Source of the DNA: Pseudoxanthomonas yeongjuensis
GTDB lineage: Bacteria; Pseudomonadota; Gammaproteobacteria; Xanthomonadales; Xanthomonadaceae
Direction of reading: 5' to 3'
DNA: 64,000 bases
NCBI RefSeq assembly: GCF_010093345.1
Contig: NZ_PDWT01000001.1
Span: 186,001-250,000, forward strand
Part shown: one piece after another, positions 44,987 to 54,648 of the stretch
Layout of the letters: every line of letters begins with the position of its first letter
Position numbering within the stretch: the first letter of the stretch is position 1
The notes under the pieces: model-generated
Databases searched by the model: none
Seen by the model: only the letters and a program-made list of their open reading frames with translations
What the model was told of the DNA's origin: nothing
Made by a program: the position numbers and the translations under genes

Positions 44987-45003
44987 TGCTCGAATGTCGA
45001 GCA
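44987..45003. promoter_or_regulatory. operator-like palindrome upstream of dgcN
   Basis: Perfect dyad TGCTCGA-ATG-TCGAGCA, overlapped by GAATG...CATTC, centred about 44 bases before the dgcN ATG. It is a candidate binding site for the divergent LuxR regulator; binding is inferred. Confidence 0.45.
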
Positions 45004-45038
45004 TTCCGAACAGGCCCGTGCAGGGATAAGGAGCGACC

Positions 45039-46118
45039 ATGGACCACACCAGTGCAGAGCGGCAGCAAGTGACGGGGACAGCAAACGAGGATGCCGCGAG
45101 CCAGTCGTTCGGCACGGTGGCGTTGCGCAAACCCTATCTGCTGTTCCTGGGCGAGGAAACAAATCCGTTGAAGGCGAAGACCGCCTTCGGGCTGCGCGAT
45201 TGGGCGGCGGAAAGCTGCATCGGCCAGACGCGGATGCCCGGCGGAACGGTGGACCTGGGATTGCCGGAACTGGGGCCGGCCGCGGCCGTCGCCGCGGGCG
45301 CGCGTTCGCTGGTGCTAGGCGTCACTCCGCCGGGTGGGAGCATCCCGCCGCATTGGAGCCGGCTGCTGGTCGCGGCGACCGAGGCCGGGCTGGACATCGT
45401 CAGTGGCCTGCATACGCCGCTGGAATCCGTGCCTGGCCTGGCGCAGGCCGCGGCAGGCTCCGGCGCGCGGCTGGTGGATGTGCGCAGGCCCCCGGACGGC
45501 TTGCCGCGGGCCACCGGCAAGCGACGCAGCGGCAAGCGCGTGGCCATGGTCGGCACCGACTGCGCGCTGGGCAAGAAGTACACCGCCCTGGCGCTGGCCA
45601 GGGCGATGCGTGGACAGGGTGTGGACGCCGATTTCCGCGCCACCGGCCAGACCGGGATCATGATCGCCGGCGCCGGCATCCCGGTCGATGCGGTGATCTC
45701 CGATTTCATCGCCGGCGCCGCCGAATGCATCTCGCCGGCGGCGGCGCCGGACCACTGGGATCTCATCGAAGGCCAGGGTTCGCTGTTCCATCCGGCCTAT
45801 GCCGGAGTCACGCTGGGTCTGCTGCACGGCTCGCAGCCGGATGCGTTGATCCTGTGCCACGACCCACGGCGCACGCACACCGTCAGCTGGCCCGACTATC
45901 CGTTGCCCAGCCTGAAGGACGCGGAGCGGCTCTACCTGGAGATGGCGCGCAGGACCAATCCGCACGCACGCCTGGCGGGAGTGAGCCTGAATACCTTCGC
46001 GATGGACGAAGCCACGGCGCAGGACGCACTGGCGCAGGCGGAACGCGAACTGGGCGTCCCGGCCTTCGATCCGATGCGCACTCCGCTGGAACGGGCGGTC
46101 GCGGCGATCCTCGGCTGA
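45039..46118 (+). CDS. dgcN: DUF1611 protein, probable N-acetyl-D-glutamate synthase DgcN
   Basis: 359 residues of the DUF1611 family: an N-terminal alpha/beta domain (about 30-150) and a C-terminal P-loop domain with GTDCALGKKYT (172-182), FRATGQTGIMIAG and LIEGQGSLFHPAYAGVTLGLLHG. DUF1611 proteins paired with an enolase-superfamily epimerase have been assigned as DgcN, which N-acetylates D-glutamate in a D-glutamate catabolic route. The pairing is exact here: the next gene starts 7 bp downstream and is DgcA-like. AAGGAG lies at ideal spacing before the ATG. Confidence 0.82.
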   Translation: MDHTSAERQQVTGTANEDAASQSFGTVALRKPYLLFLGEETNPLKAKTAFGLRDWAAESCIGQTRMPGGTVDLGLPELGPAAAVAAGARSLVLGVTPPGGSIPPHWSRLLVAATEAGLDIVSGLHTPLESVPGLAQAAAGSGARLVDVRRPPDGLPRATGKRRSGKRVAMVGTDCALGKKYTALALARAMRGQGVDADFRATGQTGIMIAGAGIPVDAVISDFIAGAAECISPAAAPDHWDLIEGQGSLFHPAYAGVTLGLLHGSQPDALILCHDPRRTHTVSWPDYPLPSLKDAERLYLEMARRTNPHARLAGVSLNTFAMDEATAQDALAQAERELGVPAFDPMRTPLERAVAAILG

Positions 46119-46125
46119 CGCGGGC

Positions 46126-47109
46126 ATGGCGCGCAGGCTGCAGGCCAGGCCGCATGCCTGGAAGTTGAAGGAACCTTTCGCCATCGCCCGCGGCGTGCGC
46201 AGCGAGGCCGGGGTGATCATCGTCGAGTTGCACGAAGACGGGGTCGTGGGTCTGGGCGAGGCCGGCGGCGTCCTCTACCACGGCGAAACCCCGGAGAGCA
46301 TGCTGGCCCAGATCGAGCAGGTGCGTCCCATGGTCGAAGCCGGCTGCGACCGGCATGAATTACTGGATTCGCTGCCGGCGGGAGGCGCGCGCCACGCGCT
46401 GGATGCGGCGCTATGGGATCTGGAAGCCAAACGCACCGGTGTGCCCGTCTGGAAGCGCGCCGGCATGGCTCGCTGGGAGCCGGTCGAGAGCGCGGTCACC
46501 ATCGGCATGCGCGACATCGCCGCCTATGAAGAAGCCGCGCGTGGCCATGCGGACTTCCGCTGGCTCAAGGTGAAGGTGGGACGTGGCTCGCCGCTGCAAG
46601 CAGTGGCCGCGGTACGCAAGGGAGCGCCGAATGCGCGCCTTATCGTCGATGCGAACCAGTCCTGGAGCGTGGACGAGCTGCTGGCCTATGTGGAGCAGTT
46701 GCAGCCGTATCGCGTGGATCTGATCGAGCAACCCGTCGCCGCTGGCGCCGACCAGGGACTCGATGGCTATGCGGGCGCGATCCCGATCTGCGCCGACGAG
46801 TCGCTGTCCACGCAAGAGGACTTGCTTGGCCTGGTCGGGCGCTACCAGTTCGTCAACATCAAGCTGGACAAGGTCGGTGGCCTGACCGCCGGCCTGGAAC
46901 TGGCGGCGGCGGCGCGCGCGGCCGGGTTCCGCTTGATGGTGGGCTGCATGCTCGGTGGTTCGATCTCGGTCGCGCCGGGCATGGTACTGGCGCAGCAATG
47001 CGAGGTTTGCGACCTGGATGGCCCTTGGCTGCAGGCCGAGGACTGGCCGTCGGGCATCGTCTATCGCCAAGGGCGCATGTCCACGCCCACACCTGCGCTG
47101 TGGGGGTGA
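46126..47109 (+). CDS. dgcA: enolase-superfamily epimerase/racemase, probable DgcA
   Basis: 327 residues of the muconate-lactonizing/dipeptide-epimerase subgroup. Catalytic lysines are the KxK motif at Lys148/Lys150 and Lys246 (NIKLDK); metal ligands are Asp175 (VDANQ), Glu201 (IEQP) and Asp224 (ADES). Dipeptide epimerases of this type act on L-Ala-D/L-Glu, while the partner of DUF1611 (DgcA) has been described as racemising N-acetyl-D-glutamate. Both reactions lead from cell-wall D-Glu to L-Glu; the tight pairing favours DgcA. Start close behind dgcN (7-bp gap). Confidence 0.85.
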   Translation: MARRLQARPHAWKLKEPFAIARGVRSEAGVIIVELHEDGVVGLGEAGGVLYHGETPESMLAQIEQVRPMVEAGCDRHELLDSLPAGGARHALDAALWDLEAKRTGVPVWKRAGMARWEPVESAVTIGMRDIAAYEEAARGHADFRWLKVKVGRGSPLQAVAAVRKGAPNARLIVDANQSWSVDELLAYVEQLQPYRVDLIEQPVAAGADQGLDGYAGAIPICADESLSTQEDLLGLVGRYQFVNIKLDKVGGLTAGLELAAAARAAGFRLMVGCMLGGSISVAPGMVLAQQCEVCDLDGPWLQAEDWPSGIVYRQGRMSTPTPALWG

Positions 47110-47224
47110 GGCGAGCGGCAGCGCCGCGTACGCGGCGCTGCACAGGTTTTCCAGAACGCTGCGCGGACTCGCCAGGGTTGTCCGTTTCCGGTGTCACTGC
47201 AACCAGTCCGAGCGAAGGTAGACC

Positions 47225-48529
47225 ATGATCGTGGAACAAGCCTGCGGGCGCGCAAAGCTCCCGTTGCACTGGAAGATGGCCATCGGCTTTTCCCTGGGCC
47301 TGCTGCTGGGCCTGGCGGTGAACGCCACGGTCGGCGCCGATGCGGATTGGGTGCGATGGCTGACGGGCCACGTGTTGCAGCCGGCCGGCACGCTTTTCCT
47401 GCGCCTGATCTTCATGCTGGTGCTGCCGTTGCTGTTCTCGGCGCTGGTCGTGGGCGTGGCGGAAATGGGCGACGTGCGCACGCTGGGCCGCATCGGCTGG
47501 CGCACGCTGGCCTACACCGTCATCGTGTCCGGCATCGCCGTGCTGATCGGCCTGGTGCTGGTCAACGTGCTGAAACCCGGTGCCGGGGTCGATCCGGTCG
47601 CGGCGCAACAGTTGCTCGCGCAAGGCAGCGAACGCGCGCAGGCGGTCATCGGCGACAACGCCCAGCAACCGGGCGCGGCCGACATGCTGCTGTCGCTGGT
47701 GCCGGAAAACGTGGTTCGCGCGGCCAGCAGGAACGAGATCCTCGCGGTGATGTTCTTCGCCCTGATGATCGGGGTGGGTCTGGTCCTGACCAAGGGCGAC
47801 GAGTCCATCGCGGCCTTCACGCGTGCGGTCGATGGCCTGTTCAAGATTTCGATGACCTTGATCGGGCTGGTCATCAGGCTGGCGCCGTATGCGGTGTTCT
47901 GCTTCATGTTCAACCTGGCTGCGTTGTTCGGCTGGGAACTGCTGGCCAAGCTCGGCTCCTACGTCCTCGTCGTCGTGCTGGCGCTCGCATTGCATCTGTG
48001 CGTGGTCTATTCGGTGGCGCTGAAGTGCGCCGGCTGGTCGCCGCTGGTCTGGTTCGGGCGGGTGCAGGAAGCGATGCTGATGGCGTTTTCCACCGCCTCC
48101 AGCAACGCCACGCTGCCGACTTCGCTGCGGGTGGCGGAGGACAAGCTGAAACTGCCCAACAAGGTCTCGCGCTTCGTGCTGACGGTCGGCGCGACCGCCA
48201 ACCAGAACGGCACCGCGCTGTACGAGGGCGTGACCGTGCTGTTCCTCGCGCAATTCTTCGGCATCCACCTCGACATCGGCCAGCAACTGCTGGTGATGTT
48301 CGTCTGCATCCTCGGCGGCATCGGCACCGCCGGCGTGCCTGCCGGCTCGTTGCCGGTGGTCGCGCTGATCTGCGCGATGGTCGGTGTGCCGCCGGAAAGC
48401 ATCGGCATCATCCTGGGCGTGGATCGACTGCTCGACATGTGCCGCACCACGCTGAACGTCACCGGCGACCTGGTGTTGGCGACGATCGTATCCAAGGGCG
48501 AACAGGACGAAGACGATCCGGTCCAGTGA
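47225..48529 (+). CDS. dicarboxylate/amino acid:cation (glutamate-type) symporter
   Basis: 434 residues, DAACS/GltP-GltPh family. Two re-entrant loops are visible: STASSNATLP (HP1, about 295-304) and GIGTAGVPAGS (HP2, about 365-375), with the NQNGT motif (about 328-332, GATANQNGTALYEG) and GVDRLLDMCRTTLNVTGD with its substrate-binding Asp/Arg. It imports glutamate or related acidic amino acids with H+ or Na+. Its position behind dgcNA, with a 115-bp gap, makes it the likely D-glutamate importer. This is inference from context. Confidence 0.9.
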   Translation: MIVEQACGRAKLPLHWKMAIGFSLGLLLGLAVNATVGADADWVRWLTGHVLQPAGTLFLRLIFMLVLPLLFSALVVGVAEMGDVRTLGRIGWRTLAYTVIVSGIAVLIGLVLVNVLKPGAGVDPVAAQQLLAQGSERAQAVIGDNAQQPGAADMLLSLVPENVVRAASRNEILAVMFFALMIGVGLVLTKGDESIAAFTRAVDGLFKISMTLIGLVIRLAPYAVFCFMFNLAALFGWELLAKLGSYVLVVVLALALHLCVVYSVALKCAGWSPLVWFGRVQEAMLMAFSTASSNATLPTSLRVAEDKLKLPNKVSRFVLTVGATANQNGTALYEGVTVLFLAQFFGIHLDIGQQLLVMFVCILGGIGTAGVPAGSLPVVALICAMVGVPPESIGIILGVDRLLDMCRTTLNVTGDLVLATIVSKGEQDEDDPVQ

Positions 48530-48654
48530 AAGCGGCACGGCATGCAACGGTTCGCGCTCGTCGCCGAAAGCGCGCCGCTTGCCGAAGGCGGAGGCTGGTC
48601 ATGCGCTGATCGCGGCCTTGCCAGGGAAACGGCCTCCGGAATACCCGGGACGCC

Positions 48655-49812
48655 TCAACTATGCGCGCTGGCCCAATCGACGGCCGGGTACTCGCCTTCG
48701 CCCATGAACAATTCCAGCACTTCCTTGTAGGTCGATGGTCCGTTCTCGCTGTTGGTGAACAGGACGATGCTTTCGCCGGTGGCGGGATCGAGTGCGAAGA
48801 AAGCCTTGAAGCCCGGGTTGTCGCCCCAGTGCCAGACAAGCTTCCTGCCTTCCGTCGACTGGATGCCGACGCCCAGGCCCCAGTCGATGAACGGATCCGC
48901 GGGGTTGGGGACGGATTTGTCATCGGCATTGCTAGAGCGGGCGAGCATCATTCCGTGCGTTGACGGCTTGAGCCCTTCGCCTTTGTACAAGCCTCCCTGG
49001 ATGAAGTTGTTGTAATCATGGGCGTTGGTCACCAGGGTCCATGCGGTGTTTTCCTTCGGGAAGACCCTGGCCGACCTGACCGTGCCATCCTGTTCGTGCC
49101 CGGTGGAATTGAATGCATCGAACGCGGCGAGCGTGTGGAAGCTGCTGCTCGGCATGTCGAACCGCGCGAAGACTTCACGTTCGGCCAATTCCTCCCAGCG
49201 CATGCCTGCAAGGTGCTCAAGCGTGTTCTGCAGTAGATAGAAACCTTCCCCGGAATACTGGAAACGTTCGCCTGGCGCGAATTCGTTGACCAGCGGCGTG
49301 TCGTCTATAGCGGGGTTGGACGGCGAGATCTGCCAGTTCGGAAGCCCGGTGGTGTGGTTGAGCACCATGCGCGCGGTGACTTTCATGGCAAGCGCGTTGT
49401 CCCTGGTTCTGGGCGATTGCCAGTAATTCCAGAGTGGCGTGTCCAGGTCGATCTTTCCTTGGTCGACGAACCTGAGCGTGATGTACGCCGCAACGACCTT
49501 GGAAAGCGATGCCGCCTGGAACACCGTCTTGCCGGTGACTTCCTTCCCCGATTCATTGCTCATCACGCCATGGCAATACGCCTGGTAGGCGCCCTGGCGC
49601 GCGTGGATCAACTGGGCGCCGGGGATTGCCTGCTCCCGCATCGCCTCGCTGAACTTGCCGAGCCTGATGCCAGCGGCGTCGCCGTCATTCGAGGCGGAGA
49701 AATCGCTGGTCCTGATGCAATCCGCATCGGCGGCCGGCGGCATCGCGTAGGCAGCTCCCTGGGGAAGTAGTGCTGCCGCAAGCAAGGTCGCGCGCAAGGT
49801 TTGTTTCTTCAT
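48655..49812 (-). CDS. exported class C-like serine hydrolase (beta-lactamase/DD-peptidase family)
   Basis: 385 residues with a signal peptide ending near Ala23. Beta-lactamase/Pfam 'Beta-lactamase' fold: the SxxK motif is Ser102-Leu-Ser-Lys105, the YxN box is YSG (in FQYSGEGF) and the third box is HWG (WHWGDNPG) in place of KTG. This signature is typical of the broad esterase/DD-peptidase/D-aminopeptidase group rather than true AmpC. It is divergent from the TonB receptor. Within the cluster a role in cleaving D-peptides is plausible. GAGGACAGA precedes the ATG. Confidence 0.87.
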   Translation of the reverse strand: MKKQTLRATLLAAALLPQGAAYAMPPAADADCIRTSDFSASNDGDAAGIRLGKFSEAMREQAIPGAQLIHARQGAYQAYCHGVMSNESGKEVTGKTVFQAASLSKVVAAYITLRFVDQGKIDLDTPLWNYWQSPRTRDNALAMKVTARMVLNHTTGLPNWQISPSNPAIDDTPLVNEFAPGERFQYSGEGFYLLQNTLEHLAGMRWEELAEREVFARFDMPSSSFHTLAAFDAFNSTGHEQDGTVRSARVFPKENTAWTLVTNAHDYNNFIQGGLYKGEGLKPSTHGMMLARSSNADDKSVPNPADPFIDWGLGVGIQSTEGRKLVWHWGDNPGFKAFFALDPATGESIVLFTNSENGPSTYKEVLELFMGEGEYPAVDWASAHS

Positions 49813-50339
49813 TCTGTCCTCGGTGGTTGCAATGGATGGATGCGTCATCGGATCTCGAGTCCGACGATCGTTCAGGCGATTCGTGGCCTGGCCTGGATGA
49901 CTTCGCCGCCGCGGAAATTTTCGCGTGATGGCGAACTGGACGAACTGCAGGAACGATACCGCATCCGTGCCCGATAGGAAGCTCTCGGCGCGATGCGTCG
50001 TGTCGTTCGATGACGCCGATGGAAACGTGTCCATGGCGTTGCTGGATCCGGCGAAGAATCGGGGTTTTTCCCGATGCGTCCCGGGATTCTTCCCACCTAG
50101 TATCGGCGACGTCGCTCCACGGAAGTTGCGATTCCTGCCGTTGCGGTCTGCCGCATGGCCTGGACATCGACCACGGAACGGTCATCGCGAAGGGGCGCGG
50201 CGGGCACGGACGATAGCTTCGCTGGCGATGCGCCCATGCCATGGCCGCGGGCGCAGGAATAGCCCTTCAGGGTTCGATCGTTACCGCCGCAACGTCACCC
50301 AATCACTCCATGCCGAGCAACCCAGAGAGACGAATCCTG
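49813..50339. promoter_or_regulatory. divergent control region with nested dyads
   Basis: No gene is supported in the 527 bp between the serine hydrolase and the TonB receptor. GAAGAATC (50053-50060) and GATTCTTC (50085-50092) form a perfect 8-bp inverted pair, and ATCGGG-GTTTTT-CCCGAT nests in its left side (50058-50075). TAGTAT at about 50099 is a possible -10 box for the receptor but no good -35 was found. Confidence 0.45.
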
Positions 50340-53213
50340 ATGTCAACTCACCATCATCCGCTGCAACGATACCGCCTCCGCGCCGCGATTCTCGTGGCCC
50401 TGGCCATGCCGGCGACGGCATTCGCGACCGACGTTGCCACCGACCCCGTGGATGCGACCGGGGACACGGGCTCCAAGCCGGCCCAGACCCTCGACGCGGT
50501 CCTGGTGACGGGTTCGCGCATCAAGCGCGCGGAGATCGAAGGCCCGTCGCCGGTGACGGTGATCACCGCCGAAGACATCAAGAAGCAGGGCTACAGCACC
50601 ATCGCCGAAGCCTTGCAGACCCTGACCCAGTACAACGGCGAGGTCGTCGCCGGCGAATGGAACGCAAGCTCCTCGCAACCGGACGCCTCGTTCCTCAATC
50701 TGCGCGGCATGGGCGTCGGCTACCAGTTGATATTGCTCAACGGCAAGCGCATGACCGAATACGCGGCCAGTTCCGGCGCGGCTTCCACCGGCGTCAGTAT
50801 CGGCAGCATCCCGACCGCGGCGGTCGAACGCATCGAAGTGCTCAATGGCGGCGCGTCGGCGATCTACGGCTCCGACGCGGTGGCCGGCGTGGTCAACATC
50901 GTCACCAAGCAGAACTGGGAAGGCAACAACCTGCGCATCCGCGGCGGCACCACCGCCCGCGGCGGCGGCGATACCGGCCAGATCCAGTTCAGCGGCGGCA
51001 AGGCCTGGGATCGCGGCAGCGTCACCTATGCGTTCGAGCAGTTCAACCGCGAGCCGATTTTCTCCTGGCAGCGCGACAACATCATCCGCACCGGCATGAA
51101 TGCGCCGGGCAACGCGGAGAATCCGAACCGCCCGACCTGGGGGCTGGACAGCGCCTTGACGGACGGCGACTACAACGGCTACTACTGGATGAACCCGAAT
51201 GGAGAGCTGGTCTATACCGGCGACACCGGCACGTCCAACGCCGACGGGGCGCTGGAGTATTCCTGCCGCAACGCCGACCCCGAATACTTCCCGTTGTACT
51301 GGTCCGTCGATGACGCCTTGCCCAGCGCCTGCGGCAACGCCAGCTACTACGACGGCGATACGCTGGCGAACAAGCAGAACAAGACCTCGGCCTATGTGGC
51401 CGGAAGCTATCGGTTCACGGACAGCATCGAAGGCTACGGCCAATTGCTGATGCAGCGCTCGAAGGCCGAGGCCGCCCACCGCACCAGCATGTACCTGTAC
51501 AACGCCGGCAATGCCTACGATGTGGACATCGGCAAGTTCGAGTATTGGCGCGCACTCAATCCCAACAGCATCGGCGGCGCGCCGATGCGGATCTGGGAAG
51601 AGAACACCATCAGCGCGAACGCAGGCGTGCGCGGGACCCTGGGCGCCGGCCGCTTCGACTGGGACGCCAGCCTCAGCCTTTCGCGCGACGAGATGAAGAG
51701 CAGCTGGAAACAACTGATCACCGATCGCGTGCACCGCTACCTGTTCGGCGAACGGGTCGGCACCATCGATGGAGACCCGCTGTACGACATCGACCCGACG
51801 GTGCTGTTCGGTACGGTCAGCCCCGAACAATACGCGGCGATGACCGACACCATCCGCAACAAGAACCTGTCGCAGACCTCGCAGGCGCAGTTGGTGATCA
51901 GCGGTCCGCTGTTTTCGCTGCCGGCCGGCGATCTGGAAATGGCCGCGGTGGTCGAAGCGTCCCACTCCAAGTACCAGCTGCGCCCGGATGCGCGCAGCAT
52001 CAGCACCTATGAAGGCGCCGACAAGACCTTCAACCACACCGGCGTGGTCGGCGGCGGCCCGCGCGACCGTTACGGCGCGGGCGTCGAGTTCCGCATCCCG
52101 CTGCTGCAGAGCCTGACCGCGAACGTGGCCGGCCGTTACGACCTGTACGACGACATCTCCGATGTTGGCGGCGCCGCCACCTGGCAGGCCAGCCTGGAAT
52201 GGCGCCCGATCGAAAGCCTGCTGGTCCGCGCCAGCCACCAGACCAGCTTCATGGCGCCGAACATCATGTGGATCTACGGCGAGCCGGTGACGGAATACGA
52301 CGACTACGTGACCAACGAATACCTGTGCCGCGTCGATGGCCTGGACCTGAGCACCCCCGCGGGCCTCACCCAGTGCAGGAGCGACTACACCCAGGGTTCG
52401 TGGTATGTCGAAGGCGGCAACAACACCAAGTTGCACGAGGAGACCGCTACCTCGAACGGATTCGGATTCGTCTGGGACATCACCGACGGACTGTCGGTCA
52501 GCGCCGATTACTGGGAGATTGAGCTCGAGGGCAAGAGCCAGTACCTGGACACCGCCACGCTGCTCAATGCCAACGCCGACTGCCTGCTGGGCCAACGGGT
52601 CGACGGCACCCCGGTCGATCCGAATTCGGGTGCGTGCGCGCTTTACGCCAGTTATGTGCAGCGCGACGCCGCCGGCAAGGTCACCGAGTACTTCCTGGGT
52701 GCGATCAACCAGGCCGGGGTGCGCACCAACGGCTTCGACGCCAGCGTGAAGTACGCCTGGAGCTGGGGCGCGCTGGGCGACTTCACTCTGAATGCCGGCC
52801 TGAGCCGCACCCTGGGCTACGACGTGAAAGTCGCCGACGGAGATCCGTGGGAGGACTACATGAACTGCTCCTACTCCGCGACCTACAGTTGCGGCAGCCA
52901 GCCGCTCGCTTTCCGCACCCGCACCAACTGGACCCTGAGCTGGAACAAGGAAGCGTGGTCGGGCAGCGTGTACGGCTACCGCAACGGCGCGCGCGTGAAC
53001 GAGCAGGCCACCGGTCACCTGCCGGCGTACGTGCAGTGGAACGCCAGCCTGTCGAAAAAGATCACCGACAAGGTGCGCCTGGGCGTGGACGTGACCAACC
53101 TGTTCGATACGTACGGGCCGAAGGATTCGACCATGACCTGGTATCCGTTCTACCAGAATACCTATGGCATCCAGGGCCGTGCGATGTACGTGAATCTGGA
53201 TATCGACTTCTGA
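50340..53213 (+). CDS. TonB-dependent outer-membrane receptor
   Basis: 957 residues. Signal peptide (about 1-29, ending AFA), a TonB-box region starting TLDAVLVTGSRIKRAE (50-65), plug domain (about 65-180, SPVTVITAEDIKKQG and GASAIYGSDAVAGVVNIVTK), then a 22-stranded barrel ending NLDIDF with C-terminal Phe. Belongs to the Caulobacter-type VTGSRI receptors that import peptides, sugars or other large molecules. Four Cys pairs lie in extracellular loops. Location next to the exported hydrolase and dgc genes suggests peptide or peptidoglycan-fragment import; the ligand is not proven. Confidence 0.93.
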   Translation: MSTHHHPLQRYRLRAAILVALAMPATAFATDVATDPVDATGDTGSKPAQTLDAVLVTGSRIKRAEIEGPSPVTVITAEDIKKQGYSTIAEALQTLTQYNGEVVAGEWNASSSQPDASFLNLRGMGVGYQLILLNGKRMTEYAASSGAASTGVSIGSIPTAAVERIEVLNGGASAIYGSDAVAGVVNIVTKQNWEGNNLRIRGGTTARGGGDTGQIQFSGGKAWDRGSVTYAFEQFNREPIFSWQRDNIIRTGMNAPGNAENPNRPTWGLDSALTDGDYNGYYWMNPNGELVYTGDTGTSNADGALEYSCRNADPEYFPLYWSVDDALPSACGNASYYDGDTLANKQNKTSAYVAGSYRFTDSIEGYGQLLMQRSKAEAAHRTSMYLYNAGNAYDVDIGKFEYWRALNPNSIGGAPMRIWEENTISANAGVRGTLGAGRFDWDASLSLSRDEMKSSWKQLITDRVHRYLFGERVGTIDGDPLYDIDPTVLFGTVSPEQYAAMTDTIRNKNLSQTSQAQLVISGPLFSLPAGDLEMAAVVEASHSKYQLRPDARSISTYEGADKTFNHTGVVGGGPRDRYGAGVEFRIPLLQSLTANVAGRYDLYDDISDVGGAATWQASLEWRPIESLLVRASHQTSFMAPNIMWIYGEPVTEYDDYVTNEYLCRVDGLDLSTPAGLTQCRSDYTQGSWYVEGGNNTKLHEETATSNGFGFVWDITDGLSVSADYWEIELEGKSQYLDTATLLNANADCLLGQRVDGTPVDPNSGACALYASYVQRDAAGKVTEYFLGAINQAGVRTNGFDASVKYAWSWGALGDFTLNAGLSRTLGYDVKVADGDPWEDYMNCSYSATYSCGSQPLAFRTRTNWTLSWNKEAWSGSVYGYRNGARVNEQATGHLPAYVQWNASLSKKITDKVRLGVDVTNLFDTYGPKDSTMTWYPFYQNTYGIQGRAMYVNLDIDF

Positions 53214-53359
53214 TGTGGGCTTGACCCGGATTGCAGCCACGGATTGCAGGTGAGACGACACGCTGCCGCAGGCCACCCTGCGGCAGCGTTCGTTCATGCT
53301 TCACGGAAGTCCGGGGTTTACGCCGGCAAGTTCGATTCCCTGGAGTGTGATTCGCGGGC

Positions 53360-53504
53360 GTAGGAGCGACGCGAGTCGCGACCGAGCCCGCCCGTGGCCC
53401 TGAGGCGATGCGGAGAAAACAAGGAACAACACCATGGCGGCGGGTCGAGGAATGCCCAGTCTAGGGAGGGGAGCGATTACGGTCGCGACTCACGTCGCTC
53501 CTAC
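53360..53504. repeat. GTAGGAGCGACGCGAGTCGC pair flanking about 95 bp
   Basis: Arms GTAGGAGCGACGCGAGTCGCGACCG (53360) and CGGTCGCGACTCACGTCGCTCCTAC (to 53504). It is the same subtype as at 26.4 kb but with a longer unique centre. No coding signal in the centre. Most of the 397-bp gap between receptor and murB is this element. Confidence 0.8.
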
Positions 53505-53610
53505 GTCCGCTCAACGTCGCTGGAAGCATCTTCGCCTGACTCCGCGGTTTCTTTATCGCACTCGCTCCCCGGATTCCTGAAGAACCTTTTCAAAAGGGGA
53601 AGTCCAGTCG

Positions 53611-54648
53611 CTACCAGATGGCTCCGATGATCCTCGGTTCCGGCTCCAGACCCAGGCCGAATTCCAGTCGCACCGATTCTGAGATGCGTCGGGCCAGCGA
53701 CAGCAGTTGCGCGCCGCTCGCGGCGCCGTGGTTGACCAGCACCAGCGCATGCGTGGCGGCCACGCCGGCATCGCCTTCGCGGAAACCCTTCCATCCGCAA
53801 TGCTCGATCATCCATGCTGCGGAAATCTTGCGGTTGTCCGCGGCATCGCCGCGAAACACCGGCAAGCCGCCGTGCTGTTTTTGCAGTTCGTCGGCAACGG
53901 CGGCCGGGACGATGGGGTTCTTGAAGAAACTGCCGGCATTGCCGATCACCGCCGGATCCGGCAGCTTGCGGCGGCGGATCCGGATCACCGCTTCAGCCAC
54001 GTCGCGAAAGGTCGGCGCGATGGCGTCCATTGCGGCGAGTTCTTCGGGGATGCCTGCGTAATCGAGTTTCAGCGCGCGCTGCCGCGGCAATGCGAATTCC
54101 ACTGCGGCGACGAGGTAGCGGTCCGGCACCTGCTTGAACAGGCTGTTGCGATAGGCGAAGGCGCAGGCCTCGCGATCCAGTCGCAGCATGTTGCCGGCCT
54201 CGCGGTCCCAGGCCTCGACCGTGCGCACGAACTCGCCGACTTCGGTGCCGTAGGCGCCGATGTTCTGGATCGGCGCCGCGCCCACCGTGCCCGGGATCAG
54301 GGCCAGGTTCTCCAGTCCCATCAGGCCTTGCTCAAGCGACCACAGGACCAGCGCATGCCACTCGACCCCGGCATCGACGCGGACCAGGGCGAGGTCGCCA
54401 TCGTCTTCAAGGATATCGGTGCGATGGGTGTCCAGGGCGATCACCGCGGTCTGCGGATCGCCTGCGAACAGCAGGTTGCTGCCGCCACCGAGCAGTAACG
54501 GCGCCGGTCCTTGCAACTCTGGCAGCGCCAGCACTTCGCCGAGCGCGCCCGCATCTTCCACTTCCACCAGCCATGGCGCGCGGGCCGCGACGCCGAAGGT
54601 ATTGCGTGATTGCAGCTCCGCGTCGGCGATCAACCGCCACCCACTCAT
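53611..54648 (-). CDS. murB: UDP-N-acetylenolpyruvoylglucosamine reductase MurB
   Basis: 345 residues, type I MurB. N-terminal FAD-binding domain with [17 protein letters not shown] (about 48-55), [24 protein letters not shown], and the C-terminal catalytic segment [10 protein letters not shown], with the Ser that protonates the enol. It reduces enolpyruvyl-UDP-GlcNAc to UDP-MurNAc for peptidoglycan. Its ATG overlaps the pyrD stop (ATGA), so translation is coupled with pyrD. Confidence 0.96.
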   Translation of the reverse strand: MSGWRLIADAELQSRNTFGVAARAPWLVEVEDAGALGEVLALPELQGPAPLLLGGGSNLLFAGDPQTAVIALDTHRTDILEDDGDLALVRVDAGVEWHALVLWSLEQGLMGLENLALIPGTVGAAPIQNIGAYGTEVGEFVRTVEAWDREAGNMLRLDREACAFAYRNSLFKQVPDRYLVAAVEFALPRQRALKLDYAGIPEELAAMDAIAPTFRDVAEAVIRIRRRKLPDPAVIGNAGSFFKNPIVPAAVADELQKQHGGLPVFRGDAADNRKISAAWMIEHCGWKGFREGDAGVAATHALVLVNHGAASGAQLLSLARRISESVRLEFGLGLEPEPRIIGAIW

